This document shows, one piece after another, positions 7,550 through 15,397 of a DNA stretch of 40,139 bases. The stretch is from positions 1 to 40,139 of the forward strand of contig LNEZ01000016.1 in assembly GCA_001464215.1 (NCBI GenBank), given 5' to 3'. Position numbers and translations under genes: made by a program. How positions within the stretch are numbered: position 1 is the stretch's first letter; the number at the start of each line of letters is the position of its first letter. Under the pieces are notes generated by a model that was not told the DNA's origin, did not search any database, and saw nothing but the letters and a program-made list of their open reading frames with translations. This stretch comes from Rhizobiales bacterium Ga0077548. GTDB taxonomy: Bacteria; Pseudomonadota; Alphaproteobacteria; Rhizobiales; Xanthobacteraceae.

Positions 7550-8722
7550 ATGATCCCCAACCGCGCACCAGGGTTAGATTTCGCGCTCGGTGAGACCTGC
7601 GATATGCTGCGGCAGACCACGCTTTCCTTCGCGCAGAAGGAAATCGCGCCGCGCGCCGCTGAAATCGACGCCACCAACAAGTTTCCGCGCGACCTGTGGC
7701 CAAAGCTCGGCGATCTCGGGCTGCTGGGTCTCACAGTTGAAGAAGAATTCGGCGGCTCCGGCCTCGGCTATCTTGAGCATTGCGTTGCGATGGAAGAAAT
7801 CAGCCGCGCTTCCGCTTCGGTCGGTTTGTCTTACGGCGCGCATTCCAACCTTTGCGTGAACCAGATCCGGCGCAACGCGAACGACAACCAGAAGAAAAAA
7901 TATCTGCCGAAGCTGATTTCGGGCGAGCACGTCGGCGCGCTCGCGATGTCCGAGCCGGGCGCTGGTTCGGATGTCGTCGGCATGAGAACGCGGGCTGACA
8001 AGAAGGGCGACCGCTATATTCTCAACGGCAACAAGATGTGGATCACGAACGGGCCGGAGGCGGACACGCTCGTGGTCTACGCGAAGACCGATCCGAACGC
8101 GGGTCCGCGCGGCATTACCGCCTTCTTCATCGAGAAGGGGATGAAAGGTTTTTCGACCGCGCAGAAACTCGACAAGCTCGGTATGCGCGGCTCCGACACC
8201 TGCGAACTGGTATTTCAGGATTGCGAGGTGCCGGAGGAAAATATCGTAGGCGCGCTGAACGAAGGGGTGCGCGTGTTGATGTCGGGACTCGATTACGAAC
8301 GCGCGGTGCTGGCCGCGGGCTCCACCGGCATCATGCAGGCCTGCATCGATGCCGTTATTCCCTACCTTCATGAGCGCAAGCAATTCGGCCAGCCGATCGG
8401 CACCTTCCAGATCATGCAGGCTAAGCTCGCAGATATGTATGTGACGATGAACGCGGCGAAAGCTTATGTGTATACCGTCGCGCGTGCCTGCGATCGCGGC
8501 GAGACCACGCGCGAAGACGCAGCAGGTGCGATCCTGTTCGCGGCCGAGAACGCGACCAAAATCGCGCTCGACGCGATCCAGTGCCTCGGCGGCAACGGCT
8601 ACATCAACGATTACCCGACCGGACGGCTTTTGCGGGACGCCAAGCTCTATGAAATCGGTGCCGGTACGTCGGAAATCCGCCGGATGCTGATCGGGCGCGA
8701 ATTGTTCGAGAAGACGAAGTAG
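7550..8722 (+). CDS. ivd: Isovaleryl-CoA dehydrogenase
   Basis: A 390-residue FAD enzyme oxidising isovaleryl-CoA to 3-methylcrotonyl-CoA in leucine breakdown, passing electrons to ETF. Acyl-CoA dehydrogenase signatures are present: [16 protein letters not shown] (130-145), [11 protein letters not shown] (162-172) and [13 protein letters not shown]. The feature specific to isovaleryl-CoA dehydrogenase is the catalytic glutamate in [13 protein letters not shown] (E250); the position used by medium-chain enzymes is replaced in [15 protein letters not shown] 7550 lies two bases after the thioesterase stop, with a GGAGCG ribosome-binding site inside the end of that gene. The next pathway enzyme, methylcrotonyl-CoA carboxylase, is encoded at 16122 and 25898 rather than next door. 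Confidence 0.93.
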   Translation: MIPNRAPGLDFALGETCDMLRQTTLSFAQKEIAPRAAEIDATNKFPRDLWPKLGDLGLLGLTVEEEFGGSGLGYLEHCVAMEEISRASASVGLSYGAHSNLCVNQIRRNANDNQKKKYLPKLISGEHVGALAMSEPGAGSDVVGMRTRADKKGDRYILNGNKMWITNGPEADTLVVYAKTDPNAGPRGITAFFIEKGMKGFSTAQKLDKLGMRGSDTCELVFQDCEVPEENIVGALNEGVRVLMSGLDYERAVLAAGSTGIMQACIDAVIPYLHERKQFGQPIGTFQIMQAKLADMYVTMNAAKAYVYTVARACDRGETTREDAAGAILFAAENATKIALDAIQCLGGNGYINDYPTGRLLRDAKLYEIGAGTSEIRRMLIGRELFEKTK

Positions 8723-8751
8723 CTGCCTCCCGAACAGGCTTGGCACTGTCG

Positions 8752-8776
8752 CGGGGCGTGCTAATCATCCGCCCCG
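8752..8776 (+). promoter_or_regulatory. GC hairpin abutting the queC start codon
   Basis: CGGGGCG (8752-8758) pairs perfectly with CGCCCCG (8770-8776) around an 11-base loop, ending one base before the queC ATG at 8778. No other Shine-Dalgarno-like sequence is visible, so the hairpin could limit ribosome access, or it could be the end of the ivd transcript. It has no preQ1 riboswitch signature. Confidence 0.35.
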
Positions 8777-8777
8777 A

Positions 8778-9494
8778 ATGGCCGAACCAGAAACATCCGA
8801 AGGCGCGCTCGTCCTTTTTTCCGGCGGGCAGGACTCCACCGTTTCGCTCGCCTGGGCGCTGACGCGCTTTCCGCGCGTGGAAACCATCGGCTTCGAATAC
8901 GGCCAGCGCCACGGCATCGAGATGACGGTACGCCCGCGGATTCTGGAGCAGCTGGCTTCGCTCGATCCGAAATGGAAGACGCGGCTCGGCGAGGATCATG
9001 TTGTTAACATCGATGCGCTGGGCGCGATTTCCGAAACTTCGCTGACGCGTAACGTGCAGATCGAAATGACGACGCACGGTTTGCCTTCGACCTTCGTGCC
9101 GGGACGCAATCTGATCTTTTTTGCTTTCGCAGGCGCGGTCGCCTACCGGCGGGGCTTGAGGCATCTTGTGGCCGGTATGTGCGAGACGGATTACTCCGGC
9201 TATCCGGATTGCCGGGACGACACCATCAAGGCGATGCAGCTTGCGCTCGGCCTCGGCATGGACCGGCGCTTCGTGCTGCATACGCCGATGATGTGGATCG
9301 ACAAGGCGGCGACGTTCGAACTTGCCGAGCGGATCGGCGGCAAGCCGCTCGCGGAGCTTGTGATTGAGGAAACCCACAGCTGTTATATGGGCGACCGTAC
9401 CCAGAAGCACGAATGGGGTTATGGTTGCGGTGCGTGCCCTGCGTGCCAGCTAAGGGCTGCCGGCTACGAGAAATATAAAGCGGGGCGGAAATGA
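8778..9494 (+). CDS. queC: 7-cyano-7-deazaguanine synthase QueC
   Basis: Converts 7-carboxy-7-deazaguanine to preQ0 with ATP and ammonia, in queuosine synthesis. The 238-residue protein has the PP-loop [18 protein letters not shown] near residue 12, the [20 protein letters not shown] region, and the C-terminal zinc site, with cysteines in SCYMGD and GCGACPAC. Length is normal. No other queuosine genes are adjacent. The stop overlaps the next start as ATGA, so the following secreted protein is probably translated from the same message. Confidence 0.96.
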   Translation: MAEPETSEGALVLFSGGQDSTVSLAWALTRFPRVETIGFEYGQRHGIEMTVRPRILEQLASLDPKWKTRLGEDHVVNIDALGAISETSLTRNVQIEMTTHGLPSTFVPGRNLIFFAFAGAVAYRRGLRHLVAGMCETDYSGYPDCRDDTIKAMQLALGLGMDRRFVLHTPMMWIDKAATFELAERIGGKPLAELVIEETHSCYMGDRTQKHEWGYGCGACPACQLRAAGYEKYKAGRK

Positions 9495-9952
9495 GAACGG
9501 CCGTTTTTCTACTTGCACTATTCGCATTTTTCGGTGTCGCGAACGCGCAGCAGAAACTGCGTGCGGACGACTCGCAGGCGATCCAAAGCTGCATCAAGGA
9601 AAAGGAATCCGACGAAGGGGCCGAGCTTTGCATCGGCATTATCGCCGACCGCTGCCTTGAAACGCCCGAGGGCCAGTCCACGCACGGGCAGGCGGATTGC
9701 TATCGCCGCGAGCAATTGGTTTGGGATGACATTCTGAACGAGACCTATCGCCGCTTGCAGGGTGCCTTTGAAGGCAAGCTGAAAACGCAACTGCGCGACG
9801 TGCAACGCGCGTGGATTGAATCACGTAAACTGCAATGCGAGTTCTATGCCGACGTCATTAAAGGCTCGCTTGCGATCCCGACCAGCGCAAGCTGCATGAA
9901 CACCGAGACCGCGCGCCGCGCGATCTATCTCCTCAGCATTCTCAATATTTAA
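9491..9952 (+). CDS. Secreted LprI-type (DUF1311) protein
   Basis: A 153-residue protein with a clear signal peptide ([19 protein letters not shown], cleavage near residue 19). The rest matches the lysozyme-inhibitor LprI N-terminal domain / DUF1311: six cysteines (SC, LC, RC, DC, QC, SC) and the helix region [12 protein letters not shown] followed by [19 protein letters not shown]. Such proteins are periplasmic; one mycobacterial member inhibits lysozyme, while most are uncharacterised. The start overlaps the queC stop, which shows coupling but no obvious functional link. Confidence 0.85.
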   Translation: MRTAVFLLALFAFFGVANAQQKLRADDSQAIQSCIKEKESDEGAELCIGIIADRCLETPEGQSTHGQADCYRREQLVWDDILNETYRRLQGAFEGKLKTQLRDVQRAWIESRKLQCEFYADVIKGSLAIPTSASCMNTETARRAIYLLSILNI

Positions 9953-9967
9953 GTGGAAGCAAGACCG

Positions 9968-10669
9968 ATGCCGCTCTCAGCCGATCTGAAGAAAACCCTC
10001 GAGAAAATTTCTACTGCGACGTTGACCACGGTGCTGCTCAAGAAAGGCGTGCGCTCAAGCTTCATGCGCGGGCCGAAGCCGCTGATCGAAGGCACGCCGC
10101 GCATTGTCGGCGAGGCGTTCACGCTGCGCTTCGTTCCGGCGCGCGAAGATCTCGCGACTCCCGAAAGCTGGGCGAGCCCGCGCTCGACCCGTGGCGCGAT
10201 CGAAGATATGACGGAAGGCGTGATCGCGGTTGCCGATGCGATGGGTATTACTACTGCCGGTATCTTCGGCGACATTCTGGTCGCGCGCATGAAAGTGAAG
10301 AAAGTGACGGGGCTTGTCACCGATGGCGCGGTGCGCGACGGCGACGGCGTGAAGGCAGTCGGTTTTCCATTTTGGTGCGCGGCGGTTGCGGCGCCGCCTT
10401 CGGTCGCGGGACTTACGTTCGTGAACTGGCAGGAGCCGATCGGCTGCGGCGGTGTTGCCGTGTTTCCCGGCGATGTGATCGTTGCCGATAACGACGGCGC
10501 GGTCTGCGTGCCGCAGAAACTTGTCGAAGCCGTTGCCAAGGATGCGGTGGAGCAGGAGGCGTTTGAAGCCTGGGCCGCCGACGAAGTGCTCAAAGGCGCG
10601 AAACTTCCCGGACTTTATCCGCCGAACGAGGAAACCAAAGCGCGATATGAGGCGTCTAAGAGGAAATAG
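9968..10669 (+). CDS. RraA-family protein (HMG/CHA aldolase-like or RNase E inhibitor-like)
   Basis: A 233-residue protein of the RraA fold. The conserved core GIFGDILVARMKVKKVTG then LVTDGAVRDGDG contains the metal-binding Arg-Asp pair (AVRD) seen in class II pyruvate aldolases such as 4-hydroxy-4-methyl-2-oxoglutarate aldolase; DVIVADNDGAVCVP is the other family signature. It is longer than E. coli RraA (161 residues), so an aldolase/decarboxylase-type reaction is more likely than RNase E control. ATG 9968 has GGAAG 8 bases upstream; a GTG at 9953 is also in frame. The aldo/keto reductase gene follows after 8 bases. Confidence 0.8.
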   Translation: MPLSADLKKTLEKISTATLTTVLLKKGVRSSFMRGPKPLIEGTPRIVGEAFTLRFVPAREDLATPESWASPRSTRGAIEDMTEGVIAVADAMGITTAGIFGDILVARMKVKKVTGLVTDGAVRDGDGVKAVGFPFWCAAVAAPPSVAGLTFVNWQEPIGCGGVAVFPGDVIVADNDGAVCVPQKLVEAVAKDAVEQEAFEAWAADEVLKGAKLPGLYPPNEETKARYEASKRK

Positions 10670-10677
10670 GAGCTTTA

Positions 10678-11508
10678 ATGCCCTTCGCCGAGACTGCCAC
10701 CGCCAACGGCGCCAACATTCCGCTGCTCGGTCTCGGAACCTGGGATATTCGCGGCGATGTCTGCAAGCGCATCGTCGAACAGGCACTGCGGCTCGGGTAT
10801 CGCCACGTCGATACCGCACAGGCTTATGAAAACGAGCGCGAGGTAGGCGAGGGCATCCGCAAATCCGGCTTGCCGCGTGAGCAAATCTTTCTGACCACCA
10901 AGGTCTGGTACACAAATCTTGCGCCAGCCGATGTGTTGCGCTCGACGCGCGAAAGTCTCGTGCGGCTGAAATTCGACTATGTCGATCTGCTTTTAGTTCA
11001 CTGGCCGAATTCTGCGGTGCCGCTCGATCAGACCATCGCCGCGATGTGCAAGGCGAAGCGCGACGGCATGGCGAAACATATCGGCATCTCGAATTTCACG
11101 AGCACGCTGGTCGATCACGCCGCGCAGTATTCGACCGAGCCGATTGCGACCAACCAGGTCGAGCTGCATCCCTATCTCGATCAGTCGAAGGTGATCGCTG
11201 CCTGCAAGGCGAAGGGGATTTCCGTCACCGCTTATTCGCCGATCGTGCGGGGGAAAGCCGTCGGCGATCCGGTGCTGGCGAAAATCGGCCGCACGCACAA
11301 GAAGTCCGAAGCGCAGATTTGTCTGCGCTTCCTCGTGCAGCAGGGGATTGTCGCGATCCCGCGCACCAGCAAGATCGAGCGGCTCACCGAGAACTCGGAA
11401 ATCTTCGACTTTCAGCTATCGCCGGCCGAGATGATCGAGATCAGGGGGCTCGCGAAAGCAGACGGCCGTCTGGTCAGCCCGTCCTGGGCGCCGGAGTGGG
11501 ACCGGTAG
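10678..11508 (+). CDS. Aldo/keto reductase (2,5-diketo-D-gluconate reductase-like)
   Basis: A 276-residue NADPH-dependent carbonyl reductase with a (beta/alpha)8 barrel. The catalytic tetrad is intact: D45 and Y50 in HVDTAQAYENE, K75 in TTKVW and H108 in LLVHWP. GISNFTSTLV, NQVELHPYL and AIPRTSKIERLTEN (NADPH phosphate binding) follow in the expected order. The set resembles DkgA/DkgB, which reduce diketogluconate and small aldehydes. An AGGAG site lies just before ATG 10678. It shares an operon with the RraA-family gene, so reduction of a 2-oxo acid or aldehyde product is possible but unproven. Confidence 0.92.
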   Translation: MPFAETATANGANIPLLGLGTWDIRGDVCKRIVEQALRLGYRHVDTAQAYENEREVGEGIRKSGLPREQIFLTTKVWYTNLAPADVLRSTRESLVRLKFDYVDLLLVHWPNSAVPLDQTIAAMCKAKRDGMAKHIGISNFTSTLVDHAAQYSTEPIATNQVELHPYLDQSKVIAACKAKGISVTAYSPIVRGKAVGDPVLAKIGRTHKKSEAQICLRFLVQQGIVAIPRTSKIERLTENSEIFDFQLSPAEMIEIRGLAKADGRLVSPSWAPEWDR

Positions 11509-11580
11509 TTCGCTACATACGGCTCATAGAAGCCGTTTTCCAAGGCTTTAGAGGGCCTTACGCGGGCTCAGCGCAAAGAC

Positions 11581-11604
11581 GGCTGCCATTTTGGCATGGC
11601 AGCC
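11581..11604 (+). terminator. Hairpin after the aldo/keto reductase gene
   Basis: A perfect 8-bp stem GGCTGCCA (11581-11588) / TGGCAGCC (11597-11604) with an 8-base loop, 73 bases past the reductase stop. No strong T tract follows, only TTGTCCTTG, so it may be a weak terminator or an mRNA-stabilising hairpin. Confidence 0.5.
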
Positions 11605-11610
11605 TTGTCC

Positions 11611-11639
11611 TTGAATAAAACGAACGGTCGTGCTATTAA
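11611..11639 (+). promoter_or_regulatory. Promoter with embedded operator for the second tetR
   Basis: TTGAAT (11611-11616) and TATTAA (11634-11639) are spaced by 17 bases. Between them, 11620-11631 reads ACGAACGGTCGT, a palindrome with 10 of 12 bases matching, in the style of self-repressing TetR operators. Transcription would be expected to start at about 11645-11647, on or next to the second ATG (11646). Confidence 0.5.
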
Positions 11640-12308
11640 ATGGGCATGATCGTGAAGGCACTCAAAAAAGGCCAGACCCTCCAGACCGAAGACGGCCGGG
11701 AAATCCTCGGGCCGGACGCTTCCAAGGGCGAGCGCACGCGTGTCCGCATTCTGGACGAGGCGGCGGCACTCGCGAGCGAGAACGGTATTGGCGCGGTGAC
11801 GCTGGGTCCGCTCGCGGACCGGCTCGGGATGTCGAAGAGCGGCCTGTTCGCCCATTTCAAATCCAAGGAATCCTTGCAGGTCGAAGTGCTGGTGCGCTCG
11901 GCCGAGCGCTTCACCGAAGTCGTGATCGCACCGATCCGCGCGGAGAAAGACAAGCCGAAGCGCCTCGCAATCTTCTTCAGGAATTGGCTCGACTGGATCG
12001 AGCATCCCGGCCTCGGTTCGGGCAAGGGCGGTTGCCCGATTCTCGCGGCCCATTTCGAATACGACGATGTGCCGGGCCCGGTACGCGATCAGGCCGCGAA
12101 GCATAACGGCGAGTTCTATGAGTTCATTCGCCGTCTCGTTGCCGTGGCGCTGCCGCAGGCGGATGAATACGCGACGGCTGCCGCGATCGACGGCCTCGGA
12201 CTTTCGCATCTCTTGCGCGTTCGCCTGATGGGCGACGAAAAGGCCCGCCTGCACACGCTGCGCGCGTTCGAAGCTTTACAGAAAAATCCTCCATTGAAAG
12301 GAGCCTAG
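11640..12308 (+). CDS. TetR/AcrR family transcriptional regulator
   Basis: A 222-residue regulator. An N-terminal extension of about 30 residues is followed by the DNA-binding helices (TRVRILDEAAALASENGIGA, then ADRLGMSKSGLFAHFKSKES). The C-terminal half includes FRNWLDWIEHPGLGSGKGGC, a pattern common in TetR proteins with a C-terminal ligand domain that begins with a cysteine-containing 'GGCP' motif. ATG 11640 lies directly after a -10-like TATTAA; ATG 11646 could be the true start of a leaderless message. The alpha/beta hydrolase gene follows after 2 bases and is a probable co-regulated target. Confidence 0.9.
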   Translation: MGMIVKALKKGQTLQTEDGREILGPDASKGERTRVRILDEAAALASENGIGAVTLGPLADRLGMSKSGLFAHFKSKESLQVEVLVRSAERFTEVVIAPIRAEKDKPKRLAIFFRNWLDWIEHPGLGSGKGGCPILAAHFEYDDVPGPVRDQAAKHNGEFYEFIRRLVAVALPQADEYATAAAIDGLGLSHLLRVRLMGDEKARLHTLRAFEALQKNPPLKGA

Positions 12309-12310
12309 TC

Positions 12311-13213
12311 ATGGCACGCTCCAGCATTCCGAATTTGAACAACGCATTGCGTATGTTTCTTCTGCGCAGCTACGGCAAGATTGCCCCGGAGCGCTTTCAG
12401 AAGCGTTTCGTGCAGAATTTTCTTAAACCCAAGCGTCCGCTTTTGATTGCGCGCGAGCGGCCCGATCTTCCGGCGCCCACTGAGTCGATGCGCATTCCGG
12501 TCGGCGGCGGTATCGGTCTCGTGTCCGATACCTGGGTGCAGGCATGGCGCTGGGGCGATGGCCCGGCGGTGCTGGTCGTGCACGGCTGGGAAGACGATCA
12601 TCATTGCTTCGATGCGATCATCGCGGCACTCGTGAAGCGCGGGCAGGCTGTCGTCGCATTCGATCTGCCGGCACACGGTAAATCCGGCGGTACGCAGTCG
12701 ACCATTCCGCTCGCGGCGCAGGCTGTCGCTGGTGTTGCAAAGGCGATGGGTCCGGTGCGCGCGGTTGCGGGTCATTCGCTCGGCGGTGCCGCGATGACGT
12801 TTGCGATCGCCCAAGGCTGGCTGAAAGCAGAGCGTGCGGTTGTGATCGCAGCACCGACCGGCCCGACCTATATGCTCAATGCTATCGCCAAGCGTTTCGG
12901 CATGGATGACGCGCGTAAGGAAAAGCTGTTCGAGGAACTGAAACGCGTGGTTGGCTTCCGTCCTGAAGAAATAGAGTTGTTGCCGAAGATCGCTTCGCTC
13001 GAAATTCCCGCGCTTATCGTACACTCGAAGGACGATGCGATGGTGCGTTTCGTTACCGGCGAGAAGTGGGCCGCGAACTGGCCCGGCGCGCAACTCATCG
13101 CTCTTGAGAAGCTCGGTCACCGGCGCTTGCTGTTCGATTCCGCAACGGCGGGGAAGATCGCGGATTTTTTGGTGCAGCGCTCAAGCGCGGTGCCGGAAAC
13201 GAGGGTCGCGTAA
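12311..13213 (+). CDS. Alpha/beta-fold hydrolase
   Basis: A 300-residue hydrolase. After a variable N-terminus (1-60), the fold shows VLVVHGWEDDH (oxyanion loop, 88-98), the nucleophile elbow GHSLGG (S156), the catalytic Asp region VHSKDDAMV, and the catalytic His in LEKLGHRRLL. There is no signal peptide, so it is cytoplasmic. The substrate is unknown; an ester or thioester is likely. AAAGGAGC before ATG 12311 is a good ribosome-binding site. It forms an operon with the tetR just upstream, which suggests induction by its substrate. The stop directly abuts the convergent DUF599 stop. Confidence 0.88.
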   Translation: MARSSIPNLNNALRMFLLRSYGKIAPERFQKRFVQNFLKPKRPLLIARERPDLPAPTESMRIPVGGGIGLVSDTWVQAWRWGDGPAVLVVHGWEDDHHCFDAIIAALVKRGQAVVAFDLPAHGKSGGTQSTIPLAAQAVAGVAKAMGPVRAVAGHSLGGAAMTFAIAQGWLKAERAVVIAAPTGPTYMLNAIAKRFGMDDARKEKLFEELKRVVGFRPEEIELLPKIASLEIPALIVHSKDDAMVRFVTGEKWAANWPGAQLIALEKLGHRRLLFDSATAGKIADFLVQRSSAVPETRVA

Positions 13214-13894
13214 CTACTCGTCGAAAAGCCACCGCGCCGTAGGTCCGAACTGGCGCATGAGAATGACGAACAAGACTGCCGCGGTGGCTGTCGCGAATAC
13301 ATAGCCGTTCACAAACCAGCCGAGATAGGCCAGCGCAAAGAAGATCGCGCGCTGGCCGCGGTTGAAGTGGCGTCCCGCGACCGTGATCATACGCGCGATG
13401 CGATCGACGTGATTGCGCGCGGATTTGCTTTTCGCCTCGCGAGACGGCGGTGTCGCGCCTATCTGGATCGCAACATAATTGAACATACGGTACGACCAGG
13501 CGAACTTGAAAAACGCATAGACGAAGATCACGAGCAGCCCGACCACCTTGACCTCGAACACGCTACGCGTGACCTGGGCGGCAAAAGGCAGCGCACGAAA
13601 AATATCCATCACTTCGTCGGTCGAACGCAGGAGCGCAAGCGCACCGCCGATCGCGAACAGGGAAGTGGTTGCGAAGAAGGCCGTGCCCTGATGCAGGGAC
13701 GCCATGATCTGCGTATCGACGATGCGAACGTCGCGCGCGAGCATCTGGCGCATCCATTCCTGCCGCGACATATCCATCCGGTAATTCAGGCTGCGCTTGC
13801 GCCATTCCGAACGCTCGACGATCAGCGCGTGGATCGCCCAGGCGAGGACGAACCAGCCAAAGGCAAGAGTATCGAGATTGGAGAGACCTAACAT
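13214..13894 (-). CDS. DUF599 family membrane protein
   Basis: A 226-residue inner-membrane protein resembling DUF599. It has about four transmembrane segments: near residues 6-24, a helix at 65-90 (ATTSLFAIGGALALL), one at 110-135 (VKVVGLLVIFVYAFFKFAW), and a C-terminal one (YVFATATAAVLFVILM). The Arg-rich loop after helix one (WRKRSLNYRMDMSRQEWMRQ) is typical. The function of the family is not known. The likely start is ATG 13894; an in-frame GTG at 13927 would add 11 residues. It stands alone, convergent with the hydrolase and divergent from the rhodanese gene. Confidence 0.8.
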   Translation of the reverse strand: MLGLSNLDTLAFGWFVLAWAIHALIVERSEWRKRSLNYRMDMSRQEWMRQMLARDVRIVDTQIMASLHQGTAFFATTSLFAIGGALALLRSTDEVMDIFRALPFAAQVTRSVFEVKVVGLLVIFVYAFFKFAWSYRMFNYVAIQIGATPPSREAKSKSARNHVDRIARMITVAGRHFNRGQRAIFFALAYLGWFVNGYVFATATAAVLFVILMRQFGPTARWLFDE

Positions 13895-13995
13895 TTGAAC
13901 GATTCCGATTTTGGCGGAGGGTGCCACCCTGCGTAATTGCGGGCAACTTGACCCGCAGCGGCGCGGGACTAGGTTGTCCGCAGGGAGTAATTTGA

Positions 13996-14409
13996 ATGCC
14001 GCAGAAGATTACGCTCGGCCACAAGCAGATGGTCGACGAAGCTATGAGTGAGATCGAGACCATCCCAACCAAGGAAGCATTCGCACTGGTCGGCCGCGAC
14101 GACACTTTGCTGGTCGATATTCGCGACATTCGCGAAATCCGCCGCGATGGTCGCATCCCCGGAGCGTTTCACTGCACGCGCGGTATGCTCGAATTCTGGA
14201 TCGATCCGGACAGCCCCTATCACAAGCCGGTCTTCGCCGAGGACAAGAAGTTCGTGTTTTTTTGTGCAGGTGCGTTGCGTTCCGCGCTTGCAGCGCAAAC
14301 GGCGCAGCGCATGGGTTTGAAGCCGGTCGCGCATATCGAAGGGGGCTTTTCGAAGTGGAAGAAAGAGGGCGGGCCGTTCGAGATGGACGAGCGCGAGGAA
14401 AAGAAGTAG
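13996..14409 (+). CDS. Rhodanese-like domain protein
   Basis: A 137-residue single rhodanese domain. It has LLVDIRDIREIRRDGRIPGA (substrate-strand region) and the active-site loop FFCAGALRSA with the sulfur-accepting cysteine C90, then HIEGGFSKWKKEGGP as the conserved C-terminal helix. Such proteins move sulfane sulfur (for example thiosulfate to cyanide in the test reaction); the physiological acceptor is not evident. No signal peptide is visible, so it is likely cytoplasmic. The two downstream DoxX genes have their own leader. Confidence 0.9.
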   Translation: MPQKITLGHKQMVDEAMSEIETIPTKEAFALVGRDDTLLVDIRDIREIRRDGRIPGAFHCTRGMLEFWIDPDSPYHKPVFAEDKKFVFFCAGALRSALAAQTAQRMGLKPVAHIEGGFSKWKKEGGPFEMDEREEKK

Positions 14410-14475
14410 GGCGTCAATCTTTTCGCACCGCAAAACTGAAAGCGTGCGTTTGCACTGCGCAGTATTGACCTTAGA

Positions 14476-14511
14476 CCAAAGTTGATACCGATTATGCGGT
14501 CTTAACTTTGG
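14476..14511. promoter_or_regulatory. Inverted repeat CCAAAGTT-N20-AACTTTGG upstream of doxX pair
   Basis: CCAAAGTT at 14476-14483 and its exact reverse complement at 14504-14511, separated by 20 bases and ending 12 bases before the first DoxX ATG. It could be an operator for a dimeric regulator or a leader hairpin that covers the GGAG ribosome-binding site at its right edge. A smaller GACC/GGTC pair is nested within it. Confidence 0.45.
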
Positions 14512-14523
14512 AGATTCCCCCAG

Positions 14524-14922
14524 ATGGAAAACTTTCTCGCGCCCTGGCGTCCGCAGCTTTTGAGCATCCTGCGGATCATGTCCGGTTTAATGCTGACAGC
14601 ACATGGCACTGCGAAATATCTCGCGTATCCGGAGCATCCTTTCAACAAAGTCGTCATGGCTTCGCCGAGCGGCTATGCCGGTTTGCTCGAACTCATTCTC
14701 GGACCGCTACTCGTGATCGGGCTGTTCACGCGGCCGGTCGCATTCATCCTTTCCGGCTTCTGTGCCGTTGCTTATTTCGGCTGGCACGCTATGCCGAGAG
14801 GCTTTCATCCGCTGGTGAACGGCGGCGAACTCGCAGCGCTTTACTCATTCGTCTTTATCTACATCTGTGCCGCGGGTCCGGGCCCGTGGAGCGTTGACGC
14901 TACTGCCCGCAACAAGTCGTAA
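14524..14922 (+). CDS. DoxX family membrane protein (copy 1)
   Basis: A 132-residue inner-membrane protein with four hydrophobic segments. It matches DoxX: LLSILRIMSGLMLTAHGTAK (helix 1 with the conserved G..K end), GYAGLLELILGPLLVIGLFT (helix 2 with the E-x-x-G pattern), RPVAFILSGFCAVAYFGWHA, and a final helix. Related proteins include thiosulfate:quinone oxidoreductase subunits and oxidative-stress membrane proteins; the role here is unknown. It lies 13 bases before a clear paralogue, so the two arose by tandem duplication and probably form a heteromer. Confidence 0.87.
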   Translation: MENFLAPWRPQLLSILRIMSGLMLTAHGTAKYLAYPEHPFNKVVMASPSGYAGLLELILGPLLVIGLFTRPVAFILSGFCAVAYFGWHAMPRGFHPLVNGGELAALYSFVFIYICAAGPGPWSVDATARNKS

Positions 14923-14935
14923 CCGGAGTTAGCCC

Positions 14936-15337
14936 ATGGAGAATTTTATGACGCCGTGGCGTCAGCAGGTGCTGAGCCTGCTTCGTGTCGTCACCGGCCT
15001 TTGCCTTCTGCAATTCGGTATGGCGAAGCTATTGAAATTTCCCGCCGTGCCGATGTTCAAGGATGTCACAATCACTACCTGGCCCAGCGGTTACGCCGGT
15101 ATTCTCGAACTCGTTCTCGGCGCGCTGCTAGTGATCGGTCTGTTCACGCGGCCGGTGGCATTCGTGCTGTCTGGCTTCATGGCCTTTGCCTATTTCATCG
15201 GTCACGCGGGCCGCGACTTCTTCCCGCTGATCAACGGCGGTACGCTGGCGATCATGTTCTGCTTCGCTTGCCTCTATCTCTCGGCGGCAGGCGGCGGACC
15301 GCTCAGCGTGGATGCCTTGGTCCGCAATAAAGAATAA
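14936..15337 (+). CDS. DoxX family membrane protein (copy 2)
   Basis: A 133-residue paralogue of the preceding gene. It shares the start M-E-N-F, the block SGYAGILELVLGALLVIGLF, then TRPVAFVLSGF, and the ending G-P-x-S-V-D-A-x-x-R-N-K. Four transmembrane segments are predicted by eye. The block around helices two and three is most similar between copies, while helix one has diverged. CGGAGTT before ATG 14936 serves as the ribosome-binding site. A strong terminator follows at 15355. Confidence 0.87.
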   Translation: MENFMTPWRQQVLSLLRVVTGLCLLQFGMAKLLKFPAVPMFKDVTITTWPSGYAGILELVLGALLVIGLFTRPVAFVLSGFMAFAYFIGHAGRDFFPLINGGTLAIMFCFACLYLSAAGGGPLSVDALVRNKE

Positions 15338-15354
15338 GTAGCTACACACATCAA

Positions 15355-15386
15355 ACGCGCGGGGTGACAAACGCCCCGCGCGTTTT
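15355..15386 (+). terminator. Rho-independent terminator of the doxX operon
   Basis: A perfect 10-bp stem ACGCGCGGGG (15355-15364) / CCCCGCGCGT (15374-15383) with a 9-base loop, running into TTTT (15383-15386). It lies 18 bases after the second doxX stop. Confidence 0.88.
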
Positions 15387-15397
15387 ATATTGGCCCT

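Noticed and set aside
8723..8777. preQ1 riboswitch before queC
   Set aside because: The region is short, lacks the A-rich tail and conserved loop of preQ1 riboswitches, and holds only a simple GC hairpin.
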